Source: Bacteroidota bacterium (GTDB lineage Bacteria; Bacteroidota; Bacteroidia; UKL13-3). Taken from it: a DNA stretch of 52,603 nucleotides. This document shows, piece after piece, positions 1 through 9,947 of this stretch. Under the pieces are notes generated by a model, which was given only the letters and a program-made list of their open reading frames with translations, was not told the origin of the DNA and ran no database searches. The DNA lies in assembly GCA_947456185.1 (NCBI GenBank), contig CANGPW010000011.1:1-52603 (forward strand), written 5' to 3'. The position numbers and the translations under genes were made by a program. Position 1 is the stretch's first letter; the number at the start of each line of letters is the position of its first letter.

Positions 1-1122
1 CCATTCATTGGTCAATTACCCAGTTTTACCAATTGGACAAAATATACAAATGGCATATCGAGTGCAATTACTAATTATGCAACTACCGAAAATGTTAACA
101 ATGCTGTTACATGGTTAAAAACACAAACCAATAAACCAGTGTTTCTTTGGTTGGCTTTCAATGCGCCTCACGAGCCGCTGCATTTACCACCATTGACTTT
201 ACATAATTATAAAACTTTATCAGGAACTGCAATAGATATTAAGAATAATCCAAAGCAATATTTTAAAGCCATGATACAAGCCATGGACCATGAAATAGGA
301 AGATTATTTGATTCGTTAAAGGCAATGAACAGATTTGACAGCACTGATTTTATATTTATTGGTGACAACGGAAACACGCCTCGCACGGCACAAATAGCCG
401 ATACATCAAAAGCCAAAGGAACGGTTTACCAATATGGAGTTCATACACCTATGATCATTGCTGGACCAAGTGTGGTTAATCCAAATAGAATTTGTAATGC
501 ATTAACCAATACAGTTGATTTATTTTCAACGTTGTTGGAATTAAATGGATTTACAAATTGGCAAAATCAAATTCCAGTGAATAAACCTGTAGATAGTAAA
601 AGTTTAATGCCATTGATAAAAAATACTGGAACAGAAATTAGACCTTGGCAGTTTTGTGAAATATTTAAATTGCAGCATGATTCATTTGAAGCAAAAGCCA
701 TTAAAAATATGGATTACAAACTAATTCATTTTGATTATGGAAAGACGGAATTTTATAATTTAAAAGCTGATCCATTAGAAACCAATAATCTTTCCTATAG
801 TTCAATGTCAGTAGATGAAAAAAATAATTACGATTATTTATGTACCCAATTTACTCAATTAACAAGTACAAGCGCAGGTTGTACTGTAACTGGTAACAAT
901 GAAATAATCAATGAATCTGCTTTAAAAGTTTATCCAAATCCATTTACCAAATATATTCAAATAGAAAACAATAAAGCTAATACAGTTGTTGTTTTATATA
1001 ATTCAATAAGTGAAAAAATATATGAGGGTACACAAATTGAATTGCAAGATTTTTCAAACTTAGCAAAAGGTATTTACTTTTTAAAATTAGAAAATCAATC
1101 AAGAGCAATTATTAAAGAATAA
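1..1122 (+). CDS. Sulfatase family protein, 5'-truncated by the window edge, with C-terminal T9SS sorting domain
   Basis: Frame 1 is open from base 1 (PFIGQLPSFTNWTKY...), so the GTG at 139 is internal. 'FLWLAFNAPHEPLHLPP', 'FIFIGDNGNTPRTAQ' and 'YKLIHFDYGKTEFYNLKADPLETNNL' are typical of the sulfatase C-terminal half. C-terminus 'KVYPNPFTKYIQIE...GIYFLKLE' is a T9SS CTD. Confidence 0.88.
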   Translation, partial: PFIGQLPSFTNWTKYTNGISSAITNYATTENVNNAVTWLKTQTNKPVFLWLAFNAPHEPLHLPPLTLHNYKTLSGTAIDIKNNPKQYFKAMIQAMDHEIGRLFDSLKAMNRFDSTDFIFIGDNGNTPRTAQIADTSKAKGTVYQYGVHTPMIIAGPSVVNPNRICNALTNTVDLFSTLLELNGFTNWQNQIPVNKPVDSKSLMPLIKNTGTEIRPWQFCEIFKLQHDSFEAKAIKNMDYKLIHFDYGKTEFYNLKADPLETNNLSYSSMSVDEKNNYDYLCTQFTQLTSTSAGCTVTGNNEIINESALKVYPNPFTKYIQIENNKANTVVVLYNSISEKIYEGTQIELQDFSNLAKGIYFLKLENQSRAIIKE

Positions 1123-1162
1123 AAATTAAATATAATAACAAACCTATTAAATCATAAAAGCC

Positions 1163-2524
1163 ATGAAAAAAAACACCATCCTATTTTCTATTTTATTGTT
1201 TAGCATGATTGCAAATGCACAAACAAATCCAGCCATTTTAAATTGGTTACAAAACACCACAGTAACAGGTCGTCATTATGTAAAAAATAATTCTACTCCT
1301 ATTGTGGATGCTGCATTAGCAAATTGCCAAAGTATTAAATACTCCGCAACTTCAGTTTATGTGGCTACCAACGGAATTCCAACTTATATTACGGGTCCAT
1401 TTCAAGACGGAAATCCATCGTTGGCCACAGCACAAAACGCAATTTTTAAATTACCTTTAAACCCTGCTCAAAATACTGGTGTAGCAAATGCAACAACTGG
1501 TGGAAATATTGGATTATTTATTAACGGTGTAGCTTTATTTGATTACAGAGATGGAGTGTCGTGGCAAAATTCTACTAGCACGTTAAAAGGTGGTCCATTA
1601 GGAGGCATGGGTGATGGCGCTTGGAATAGAGATGCAGTAGTTGGCGAAAGACTTGGATTCGATTGTTCAAAGGCGCATCCTGCCATGGGTAATTACCATC
1701 ATCATCAAAACCCAAGTGCATTTAGTTTAGATTTAAAATCTATTTCAGATGTTTGTAAACTATATGCTTCAGATGGTTTATATGCCATTGATTCTAGTAA
1801 ACATTCACCATTAATTGGTTTTGCTTATGATGGTTTTCCTATATACGGAGCATATGCTTATAAAAATGCAGATGGAACAGGAGAAATTACAAGAATGAAA
1901 AGTAGTTATACATTAAGAAATATGACTACCAGAACAACCAATGCAAGCGGAACAGCTGTAACCGCTGGACCAGATGTAAGTACAACTTATCCACTAGGAT
2001 ATTTTAGAGAAGACTATCAATACAATGTTCCTGTTAGTTCGTCTCAAGATTATTTAGATTCACACAACGGACGTTTTTGTAAAACACCGGAATATCCAAA
2101 TGGAATTTACTGCTATTTTGCTACTGTAGATCAGAATTGGAATTCGGCTTATCCATATGTAGTTGGCCCAACATTTTATGGTATAAAATCTGCTACAAAA
2201 GTTACCTCAATTACAGAAACAGTTACTACATACACTCCTGGTGGAAACACTGGAATTAATAAAAGTGAATTAGATGAATCAAAAATCAATGTATTTCCTA
2301 ATCCAGCAAAAGATTTTATTGCCATTCAATTAAATCAACTAACAAAAAATAATATTGATGTAGAACTTTATGATTTAACAGGAAGATTGCTTCAAAAAAC
2401 AGTTTTATTTCAAGGAAGTACCATTGTAAACTTTGACACCAGAACCTTATATGAAGGAACTTATTTAATCAAAATCATTGGCAATGGTAATGTGGTGACT
2501 AAAAAAATTATCATTTCAAAATAA
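1163..2524 (+). CDS. YHYH domain-containing protein, signal peptide and T9SS sorting domain
   Basis: N-terminal signal peptide MKKNTILFSILLFSMIANAQ; 'HPAMGNYHHHQNP' and 'SPLIGFAYDGFPIYGAYAYKNADGTGEI' are YHYH-family motifs; C-term 'INVFPNPAKDFIAIQ...GTYLIKIIGNGNVVTKKIIISK'. Confidence 0.85.
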   Translation: MKKNTILFSILLFSMIANAQTNPAILNWLQNTTVTGRHYVKNNSTPIVDAALANCQSIKYSATSVYVATNGIPTYITGPFQDGNPSLATAQNAIFKLPLNPAQNTGVANATTGGNIGLFINGVALFDYRDGVSWQNSTSTLKGGPLGGMGDGAWNRDAVVGERLGFDCSKAHPAMGNYHHHQNPSAFSLDLKSISDVCKLYASDGLYAIDSSKHSPLIGFAYDGFPIYGAYAYKNADGTGEITRMKSSYTLRNMTTRTTNASGTAVTAGPDVSTTYPLGYFREDYQYNVPVSSSQDYLDSHNGRFCKTPEYPNGIYCYFATVDQNWNSAYPYVVGPTFYGIKSATKVTSITETVTTYTPGGNTGINKSELDESKINVFPNPAKDFIAIQLNQLTKNNIDVELYDLTGRLLQKTVLFQGSTIVNFDTRTLYEGTYLIKIIGNGNVVTKKIIISK

Positions 2525-2526
2525 AG

Positions 2527-2560
2527 ACAAAAACGCCTCCATTAAATGAGGCGTTTTTTT
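2527..2560 (+). terminator. Rho-independent terminator hairpin
   Basis: aaaacgcctc-cattaaat-gaggcgtttt followed by a T run, directly after the YHYH gene stop codon. Confidence 0.8.
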
Positions 2561-2572
2561 ATCTATTTATTC

Positions 2573-3037
2573 ATGCACATAAAGTTAGTTATAATATTAG
2601 TTTTCTTTTTTATTGCTCATAAACCAATTGCTCAAAACATTCAAGTTTTAAAATTTGATGCTTTAAAGCAATGCATATATAATAACTCTGACACGGTGTA
2701 TGTAGTTAATTTTTTTGCATCGTGGTGCAAACCATGTATAAAAGAAATACCTGAATTTGTAAACTTTGCCAAAGGCATAAAAAACAGTAAAATTAAATTA
2801 GTTTTTGTAAGTTTAGATTCAAAAAATGACCCGGAGAAATTATTGAAAATAATTCAGCAATACAGTTTGCAAAATGTATATTTATTGGATGAAACAAATG
2901 CCAATAATTGGATCAATAAAATAGACAAGCATTGGAGTGGCGCTATTCCTGCTACATTAATTATAAAAAAAGGAAAAAATAAAAAGTTCATTGTTGATGC
3001 AATTAGCTGCGAAACATTATTTAAATTCACCAAATAA
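2573..3037 (+). CDS. TlpA-like thioredoxin-fold protein
   Basis: 'VVNFFASWCKPCIKEIPEFVNFAK' has a WCxPC active site; hydrophobic N-terminus. The ORF start at 2546 lies inside the terminator hairpin, so the ATG at 2573 (MHIKLVIILVFFF) is preferred. Confidence 0.85.
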   Translation: MHIKLVIILVFFFIAHKPIAQNIQVLKFDALKQCIYNNSDTVYVVNFFASWCKPCIKEIPEFVNFAKGIKNSKIKLVFVSLDSKNDPEKLLKIIQQYSLQNVYLLDETNANNWINKIDKHWSGAIPATLIIKKGKNKKFIVDAISCETLFKFTK

Positions 3038-3043
3038 AATTAC

Positions 3044-3652
3044 ATGAAAACTATCAAATCATTGTCAATATTATGGATTACTTTATTAATAATTTCTACC
3101 AATTCATTTGCTCAGAAAAACAATAAAGACATTGTTGATTTTAAACTAAAAAACGTGGATGGAAACTTTGTTTCATTAAGCGATTATCCAGATGCAAAAG
3201 GTTTTATCATTGTTTTTACTTGTAACCATTGTCCGTTTGCAAAACTATATCCTCCCCGACTGATTGATTTAAACAATAAATTCAAACCATTGGGTGTGCC
3301 ATTGATTGCTATTAGTTCAACCGATACCATGATGTATGAAGAAGATACTTATCCAAACTTGGTGATAAAAGCCAATGAAGAGCATTTCAATTTCCCTTAT
3401 TTATTTGACGAAATGCAAGTAGTTGCTAAAAATTTTAAAGCACAAAAAACACCACACGCATACGTAATTTGGAAAGAAAACAACCAGTGGGTTGTTAAAT
3501 ACAACGGTGCGATAGACGACAATGGAATGGAACCAGAAAAAGTAACCGAATCATATGTATCAAATGCCGTTTATGAACTGCTGGCTAACCAACTTGTAAA
3601 AACAAGTGAAACAAAATCAATCGGTTGCCAAATAGCTTTTAGAAGAAAATAG
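3044..3652 (+). CDS. Secreted redoxin / AhpC-TSA-like thioredoxin-fold protein
   Basis: Signal peptide; 'DGNFVSLSDYPDAKGFIIVFTCNHCPFAKLYPPRLIDL' with CNHC redox motif; 'KTPHAYVIW'. Confidence 0.82.
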   Translation: MKTIKSLSILWITLLIISTNSFAQKNNKDIVDFKLKNVDGNFVSLSDYPDAKGFIIVFTCNHCPFAKLYPPRLIDLNNKFKPLGVPLIAISSTDTMMYEEDTYPNLVIKANEEHFNFPYLFDEMQVVAKNFKAQKTPHAYVIWKENNQWVVKYNGAIDDNGMEPEKVTESYVSNAVYELLANQLVKTSETKSIGCQIAFRRK

Positions 3653-3705
3653 TTTGATTTAAACCTTTTTTAGTTTTCAAAATCTATAAAAAAATTTCAA
3701 ATTAT

Positions 3706-5355
3706 ATGAAAAAAACTCAAAGGTTAGCTGGAAAGTATTATTTATTCACATTTTTAACAATTGGATGCTTAAATTTAAAAGCACAAAACAAAACCATTAT
3801 TTTAGGAAGGCCAACTGATAATTCAGTAACTATTAGTATTGCCTTTGATCAAAACGTGGAATATCTTTTTGAATATGGAATTCAATCAGGTGTTTACACA
3901 AACACATCAGCTGTTTTCACAAATATAGTCAATACTCCTGATGAAAAAGATTTGACCGGCTTAACTGCAAATACAAAATATTTTTACAGGGTAAAGTATA
4001 AAACTGTTGGCGCTAGTAACTATATAATAAGCAATGAGTATGCTTTTATAACCCAACGAACTAAAGGCAGCACATATACTTTTACCATTGAATCGGATGA
4101 GCATTTATACGACAAAAAAGGAGTGAAAAGCATGTATCAAGTTTGCTTAAATAACCAAGCCAACGATAAGCCCGATTTCATGCTTTCATTAGGCGATATA
4201 TTTGGCGATGATCACAATCCATTTACCATCACCTCGGCAGAATTAGATGTATTACATGCTAATTACAGGCCTTTTTTAGGAAGCATTTGCCATTCCATAC
4301 CTTTTTATGTTTGCCTAGGAAATCATGAAGGTGAAAACGATTATTATTTAGGGAAAACTCCTCCAAATAACTTGGCTATTTGGGGAACTTTAGCTCGTAA
4401 AAATTATTATCCAAATCCATTTCCAAATTCATTTTATTCTGGTAATACTGATGTAGAACCTTATGGTGTGGGCAATCCGGAAAACTATTATGCTTGGACT
4501 TGGGGTGATGCACAATTTATAGTTTTGGATGTTTATAGAGATGAGTGTGATACTTCTGCTAAGCCTCAAGGTTGGAACTGGAGTTTAGGTTTACCACAGT
4601 ATACATGGCTGAAAAACACATTGGAAGCCAGCACCTCAAAATACAAATTTGTATTTGCACACCATATTCGCGGACAAGGAAGAGGTGGTGTGACCAATGC
4701 ACAATTATATGAATGGGGCGGATTAAATAAATTAGGTGGAACCAACACTTTTGCTGCCAACAGACCAGGTTGGGCCAAGCCTATTCACCAATTATTTATT
4801 GACAATAAAGTAAATATTTTCTTTCAAGGACACGACCATGTTTTTGCTCACGAAGTTTTAGATAGTATTACATATCAAGCATTGCCAATGGCGGCAGATT
4901 CTACATATGAAATTGGTATGTTGGCCAATGCTGATGCTTATGTTTCAGATACAGTGGCAGGAACAGGGCATTTAAGAGTAACTGTTTCCCCAATTAATGT
5001 AAAAGTTGATTTTGTTCGTGCATATTTACCCGCTGATACTTTAAGTGGTGCTCATAAAAATGGAGAAGTGGCTTTTTCATATACTGTTGGAGGTAAAACA
5101 AATGTTGGTGTAAACGATGTATTAGCAATAGCTGATTTGAAATTATACCCAAACCCTGCAAGAAATGAAGTTACCATCCTTTCTAGTCAAAATTACAAAT
5201 TAGAAGAAGTAACAATATACAATTCTGTGGGACAATTGCAGTTACAAACTCCTATAAATACATTTGATATCAGTAATTTTTCAAATGGAATTTACTTTGT
5301 AAATATCAAAACTGAAAATGCACTTGTTGTAAAAAAATTAGTAGTAAATAAATAA
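3706..5355 (+). CDS. Purple-acid-phosphatase-like metallophosphoesterase with N-terminal Fn3-like domain and T9SS sorting domain
   Basis: Motifs 'ESDEH', 'LGDIFGDD', 'LGNHEGE', 'FAHHIRGQ', 'FQGHDH'; N-terminal 'GRPTDNSVTISIAF...LFEYG'; CTD 'LKLYPNPARNEVTI...GIYFVNIKTENALVVKKLVVNK'. Confidence 0.9.
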   Translation: MKKTQRLAGKYYLFTFLTIGCLNLKAQNKTIILGRPTDNSVTISIAFDQNVEYLFEYGIQSGVYTNTSAVFTNIVNTPDEKDLTGLTANTKYFYRVKYKTVGASNYIISNEYAFITQRTKGSTYTFTIESDEHLYDKKGVKSMYQVCLNNQANDKPDFMLSLGDIFGDDHNPFTITSAELDVLHANYRPFLGSICHSIPFYVCLGNHEGENDYYLGKTPPNNLAIWGTLARKNYYPNPFPNSFYSGNTDVEPYGVGNPENYYAWTWGDAQFIVLDVYRDECDTSAKPQGWNWSLGLPQYTWLKNTLEASTSKYKFVFAHHIRGQGRGGVTNAQLYEWGGLNKLGGTNTFAANRPGWAKPIHQLFIDNKVNIFFQGHDHVFAHEVLDSITYQALPMAADSTYEIGMLANADAYVSDTVAGTGHLRVTVSPINVKVDFVRAYLPADTLSGAHKNGEVAFSYTVGGKTNVGVNDVLAIADLKLYPNPARNEVTILSSQNYKLEEVTIYNSVGQLQLQTPINTFDISNFSNGIYFVNIKTENALVVKKLVVNK

Positions 5356-5363
5356 CAGCTATT

Positions 5364-7079
5364 ATGAAAAAATTTACACTCATCATTGCCATCATCACAT
5401 CATTTTACTATAATTCAAAATCACAAAATTTAATTCATAGTGAACTATTAGGTCGCCCAACTCAAAATTCAATTACTGTTCAAGTTTTTTTTGATACCGC
5501 TGTATATGCCAGCATTCAATATGGAACAGCAAGTGGCGTATATCCAAATCAAACCAATTGGCAAACATTTGCCGTGAATGAACCCACGGAAATTGAATTA
5601 AAAAATTTAACAGAAGATACAAAATATTTTTATCGATTAGCATACAGGAAACCAAACACTACCAACATCATTTTCAGACCAGAATTTACTTTTCAAACTA
5701 GTCGTAAATTAGGATCAAGTTTTTCGTTTACTATACAAGCCGATCCACATGTGGATGAACAAACTGATACAGCATTGTATCGTTTATGTTTACAAAACCA
5801 GCTAGAAGATAAACCTGATTTTATGATTGATTTAGGCGACTTTTTGATGTCGGATAAATTAACCAATGCATCTAAAGTTATTCAAAGAGATACTGTCACT
5901 TTTCGTTGTCATTTATTGCGTTCGTATTATGAATCAATAGTACATTCTGTTCCTTTGTTTATTGCCCTTGGCAACCATGAAGGTGAAGCTGGTTGGCAAT
6001 TAAATAATACTACAAATAATGTAGCTGTTTGGGGGACTTTAGATAGAAAAAAATATTTTACCAATCCAATTCCTAATACTTTTTATACAGGAGATACGAT
6101 TGTTCACCCATTTGTAGGTCAAAGAGAAAATTATTATGCATGGCAATGGGGCGATGCATTATTCATAGTACTAGATCCATATTGGTATACCAGTCCAAAA
6201 CCTGATTCATTAAATGGTTGGCGCTGGACATTAGGAAAAACGCAATATAATTGGTTGAAGTCAACCTTAGAAAAAAACAATTCCAAATTTAAGTTTGTGT
6301 TTGCACATCAAATTATTGGTGGCGATCCTGATGGACGTGGCGGTGTGGAAGTAGCCGATTTATATGAATGGGGAGGAAATAATTTAAATAATACCCGTGG
6401 CTTTGAAACCAACAGGCCAGGTTGGTATAAACCCATTAAAGATTTATTGGCTGAACATCGGGTAAATATTTTCTTTCATGGTCACGACCATTTTTTTGGT
6501 AAACAAGAAAAAAATTGTTTGTATTATCAAGAAATTCCTCAACCCAGTCATCCTAATTTTACTTCAACCGGGCAAGCTACTAAATATGGTTATAAAGAAG
6601 GGCAAATATTACCTGGTTCTGGTCATTTGAAAGTTACAGTTGATGGAAATGGTGCTAAAATAGATTATGTGAGGGCTTATTTACCTAAGAACGAAACCGG
6701 TTCAAGAAAAAACAAAGACATTTCCGCTACTTATTATATTGGTACTTTAAATTGTTATGATTCATTGAATACTGGCTCTCCAGTATTATGGAACAAAAAC
6801 TATGTAGATGAACTTTCTTATCCTAATCCGTTTTCAAATGAAATAAAAATTGAGTTTTCAATTTTAGAAACTCAAAAAATAAACCTAGCTATTTTTAATC
6901 AGCAAGGGCAAATAGTAAAAAATTTAATAGATAATAGATTGGTGCTAAAAGGTGCTTTTCAAATTATATGGGATGGAAATGATTTTAATAATAATCCATT
7001 GCCCAATGGAACTTATTATTACAAACTAATAGGAGAAAACAATATAAAATCAAGTAATAAAATTATTATTGCACGCTAA
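5364..7079 (+). CDS. Purple-acid-phosphatase-like metallophosphoesterase, FlgD-like/T9SS C-terminal domain
   Basis: Motifs 'QADPHVD', 'LGDFL', 'LGNHEGE', 'FAHQIIGG', 'FHGHDH'; C-term 'SYPNPFSNEIKIEFSI...LPNGTYYYKLIGENNIKSSNKIIIAR'. Confidence 0.9.
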   Translation: MKKFTLIIAIITSFYYNSKSQNLIHSELLGRPTQNSITVQVFFDTAVYASIQYGTASGVYPNQTNWQTFAVNEPTEIELKNLTEDTKYFYRLAYRKPNTTNIIFRPEFTFQTSRKLGSSFSFTIQADPHVDEQTDTALYRLCLQNQLEDKPDFMIDLGDFLMSDKLTNASKVIQRDTVTFRCHLLRSYYESIVHSVPLFIALGNHEGEAGWQLNNTTNNVAVWGTLDRKKYFTNPIPNTFYTGDTIVHPFVGQRENYYAWQWGDALFIVLDPYWYTSPKPDSLNGWRWTLGKTQYNWLKSTLEKNNSKFKFVFAHQIIGGDPDGRGGVEVADLYEWGGNNLNNTRGFETNRPGWYKPIKDLLAEHRVNIFFHGHDHFFGKQEKNCLYYQEIPQPSHPNFTSTGQATKYGYKEGQILPGSGHLKVTVDGNGAKIDYVRAYLPKNETGSRKNKDISATYYIGTLNCYDSLNTGSPVLWNKNYVDELSYPNPFSNEIKIEFSILETQKINLAIFNQQGQIVKNLIDNRLVLKGAFQIIWDGNDFNNNPLPNGTYYYKLIGENNIKSSNKIIIAR

Positions 7080-7088
7080 AAAAATCAC

Positions 7089-8696
7089 ATGAAGAAAATA
7101 ATTACCATCATTACCATTTGCTTATTGAGCCAAATTACATTTGCTCATAATGCCCACAATAGCCAATTCATTGCAAAGGAATGGAACATTGCAAAGCAAA
7201 ACAAAACAGTAGTTGGTTCATTTTTAATGTATAAAAATGGAAATGTTTTTATAGAAGATGTAAACGGAAACATTGCTAATTTTCCATTAACTTCTCTAAC
7301 CACTTACGACCAAAATTATATTTTAAATAAATATCAAGGAATTGAAAAATTAAACACTCAAAATAATAATGGCATTGCGCCTGCATCAGAAAAAACCTAT
7401 GATTATAAATATTTAATTGTGTTTTTATTTATTGTGATTATTTCATTTGGTATGTATCGTTTTACCAATAAAAAACAACTGCAATTAGTAACTCCACTTT
7501 TAATAATAAGTGCAAGTGTGACCTTATTTGGTTTTACAAAAGGTTTAATGAAAACCACCACAGATCCATTATTTGTAAACTCCGCTTTTGCTCCATTTAA
7601 GCCAGAGGTAAATACCCTTTACGATGCCAATTATTTTTATGTAGAATCGTTGGGATTACCAACTCACTTAATGATGGCAACTATTACAGGTTGGCAACAA
7701 CAATATCCAATTCCGCAGTGTTATGTTGGCACAAATGCATGGAGCATTCCTTTAAATCCGGTAAAAGCAACTACACCCGTTCCTGTTAATCAACAACATT
7801 TTTTAAGAGGTGCGGTGGCTGTGGCAGCCAATGGAATTGCCATATTTAATCCTTATACCAATACGGGTGTGGATGCATTTTTGGATGGACAGTTAGATAA
7901 TTTTGGTGGACATTGCGGACGAGCAGATGATTATCATTACCATACTGCTCCCCTATTTTTAGATAGTAAAACCACGGATATTATTCCTATTGCATTTGCC
8001 CTTGATGGTTATGCTGTTTATGGTGCTTTGGAACCCGATGGTACTGCAATGAAAACTTTAGATGCAAACCACGGACACGATGGAAGTAATGGCGTTTATC
8101 ATTACCACGGAACTACCACAGCTCCTTATATGATTGGAAATATGGTTGGAAAAGTAACTGAAGATTCTACTTTACAAATTATTCCTCAGGCTTCAGCCAA
8201 AGGAGTTCGTCCTGCTGGAACTCCACTTAAAGGAGCGGTAATAACGAGCTGCATTCCTAACGGAAATGGCAATGGTTACAAATTAACTTATACACTTGCG
8301 GGCGTTACTGATTCTGTAGTTTATAGCTGGACACCAGCCGGTGCTTATACTTTTAATTATTATGTTTCGGGCCTACTAACAACTACTAATTACAAAGGAA
8401 CTACCATTTGTACTTTACCAAATAACAATACCAATGCAAATGAAATTTCATGGAATAAACATGATTTTTCTGTTTACCCAAATCCAAGTAAGGAAATATT
8501 ATATTTACAATTAGAAAACAATACGCCAGCTAGCCAAGTGAAAGAAATAACTATTTACAGTTTAAATGGCACAAATGTTTTTACAGCTAATCAATTTGAA
8601 AAAACCATTGATTTAAAAAATTTTACTTTTGGAATTTATTTATTAAAAATTCAGTTTGCCGATATTCAAATTACTAAGAAAATTATTGTTCAATAA
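7089..8696 (+). CDS. YHYH domain-containing protein with SHD1-like N-terminal segment, two internal predicted TM helices and T9SS sorting domain
   Basis: 'GRADDYHYHTAPL', 'IAFALDGYAVYGAL', 'GVYHYHGTTTAPYMIG'; hydrophobic segments 'YLIVFLFIVIISFGMY' and 'LVTPLLIISASVTLFGF'; CTD 'FSVYPNPSKEILYLQ...GIYLLKIQFADIQITKKIIVQ'. Confidence 0.85.
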   Translation: MKKIITIITICLLSQITFAHNAHNSQFIAKEWNIAKQNKTVVGSFLMYKNGNVFIEDVNGNIANFPLTSLTTYDQNYILNKYQGIEKLNTQNNNGIAPASEKTYDYKYLIVFLFIVIISFGMYRFTNKKQLQLVTPLLIISASVTLFGFTKGLMKTTTDPLFVNSAFAPFKPEVNTLYDANYFYVESLGLPTHLMMATITGWQQQYPIPQCYVGTNAWSIPLNPVKATTPVPVNQQHFLRGAVAVAANGIAIFNPYTNTGVDAFLDGQLDNFGGHCGRADDYHYHTAPLFLDSKTTDIIPIAFALDGYAVYGALEPDGTAMKTLDANHGHDGSNGVYHYHGTTTAPYMIGNMVGKVTEDSTLQIIPQASAKGVRPAGTPLKGAVITSCIPNGNGNGYKLTYTLAGVTDSVVYSWTPAGAYTFNYYVSGLLTTTNYKGTTICTLPNNNTNANEISWNKHDFSVYPNPSKEILYLQLENNTPASQVKEITIYSLNGTNVFTANQFEKTIDLKNFTFGIYLLKIQFADIQITKKIIVQ

Positions 8697-8702
8697 CAAT
8701 TC

Positions 8703-9947
8703 ATGAAAAAACTATTTAACTTCTCTTACACTATTTTTTTATTGTTTGCACCAATCTGTGCAATGGCACAATACAAAGGAACAGCCTCTATAACGCAGGG
8801 AGCTGCCAATGTTGTAACCACTAATTTATATACTTGCACTGGAGGAAGAATAGCAGGTGTTGGAGCAATAAAAGCAAGCGATAGTTCCGTTTGGACGGTT
8901 CCCGCTGCGGTGAATTTTACCAATACTTCGTTTCCATTTTCGTCCGACTTAAACAATGTTTGTAATGGAAATAATTATGCAAATGTAAGCGCAGCTTTGG
9001 CAGCATTAAATGGCTCTGATATTGTTACGGTAGATGCCGATGGTGAAGTGATTACAGCCTATATATTTGCCGACAATTATTTTGAAATGTATATCAATGG
9101 AACACCAGTTGGAAAAGACAAAGTTCCATTTACACAATTCAATTCTAGCATTGTTCGGTTCAAAGTAAAACGCCCTTTTACCATTGCCATGCACCTCATA
9201 GATTGGGAAGAAAACTTAGGTTTAGGTTCAGAATTAAATGGTGGTTTTGCTTATCACCCTGGCGATGGCGGTATGGTAGCCGTTTTTAAAGATGCGAGCA
9301 ATAACATCATTGCTAAAACTGGAAGTGATTGGAAAGCTCAAACCTTTTACACTGCTCCCATTACCGATTTATCTTGTCCAACTGAAAGTGGCAACAGCCG
9401 ACTTTCAACAAATTGCAGCACCGCTAATTCAAACGATGGAAGTAAATATTATGCCTTACATTGGACCAAACCAGCAAACTGGCAAGCTACCACATTCGAT
9501 GATTCAACTTGGCCAAATGCATTTACTTACACTAACGCAACTGTTGGTGTAGATAACAAACCAGCTTATACCAATTTCGTCAGTATTTTTGATGATGTAA
9601 ATAATGATGCTCAATTTATTTGGAGCAGTAATTTAATTTTGGACAATGAAGTAGTGGTTCGAAAAACGGTAAGTGTTCCTAGTAAAATAGAAGAAACAAA
9701 TGGATTAAATAACAATATTCAAATTTATCCGAATCCAGCAAATACGGATATTTACATTGATTTGATAAATAACTTAAATGCTAAAACAATTCAAAACATC
9801 AGTGTTTATAATTTATTGGGAGAAAAAGTTTTTGAAAGCAATGCTTATATCCATCAAATACCTGTAAGTAATTTTAGTAAAGGAGTTTATTTGTTAAAAA
9901 TTGATATGAATGAAATGTTATTTACCAAAAAAATCATCATAGAATAA
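8703..9947 (+). CDS. Secreted protein of unknown function, possible jelly-roll domain, T9SS sorting domain
   Basis: Signal peptide; 'KPANWQATTFDDSTWPNAFTY...VVVRKTVSVP' resembles a galactose-binding-like fold; CTD 'IQIYPNPANTDIYIDL...GVYLLKIDMNEMLFTKKIIIE'. Confidence 0.75.
   Translation: MKKLFNFSYTIFLLFAPICAMAQYKGTASITQGAANVVTTNLYTCTGGRIAGVGAIKASDSSVWTVPAAVNFTNTSFPFSSDLNNVCNGNNYANVSAALAALNGSDIVTVDADGEVITAYIFADNYFEMYINGTPVGKDKVPFTQFNSSIVRFKVKRPFTIAMHLIDWEENLGLGSELNGGFAYHPGDGGMVAVFKDASNNIIAKTGSDWKAQTFYTAPITDLSCPTESGNSRLSTNCSTANSNDGSKYYALHWTKPANWQATTFDDSTWPNAFTYTNATVGVDNKPAYTNFVSIFDDVNNDAQFIWSSNLILDNEVVVRKTVSVPSKIEETNGLNNNIQIYPNPANTDIYIDLINNLNAKTIQNISVYNLLGEKVFESNAYIHQIPVSNFSKGVYLLKIDMNEMLFTKKIIIE

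Noticed and set aside
207-416. Minus-strand ORF 69 aa inside the sulfatase gene
   Set aside because: Antisense to a strong coding region; no motif.
139-1122. Sulfatase ORF starting at GTG 139
   Set aside because: The same frame is open to base 1 with plausible sulfatase sequence, so the gene is simply truncated at the window edge.
4566-4778. Minus-strand ORF 70 aa inside the first metallophosphoesterase
   Set aside because: Shadow ORF of a conserved coding region.
8726-9194. Minus-strand ORFs 8726-8956 and 9006-9194
   Set aside because: Antisense shadows in the T9SS protein gene; no independent coding evidence.
9292-9552. Plus-strand ORF 86 aa in an alternative frame
   Set aside because: Fully inside CDS 8703-9947, which has clear signal peptide and CTD in the main frame.
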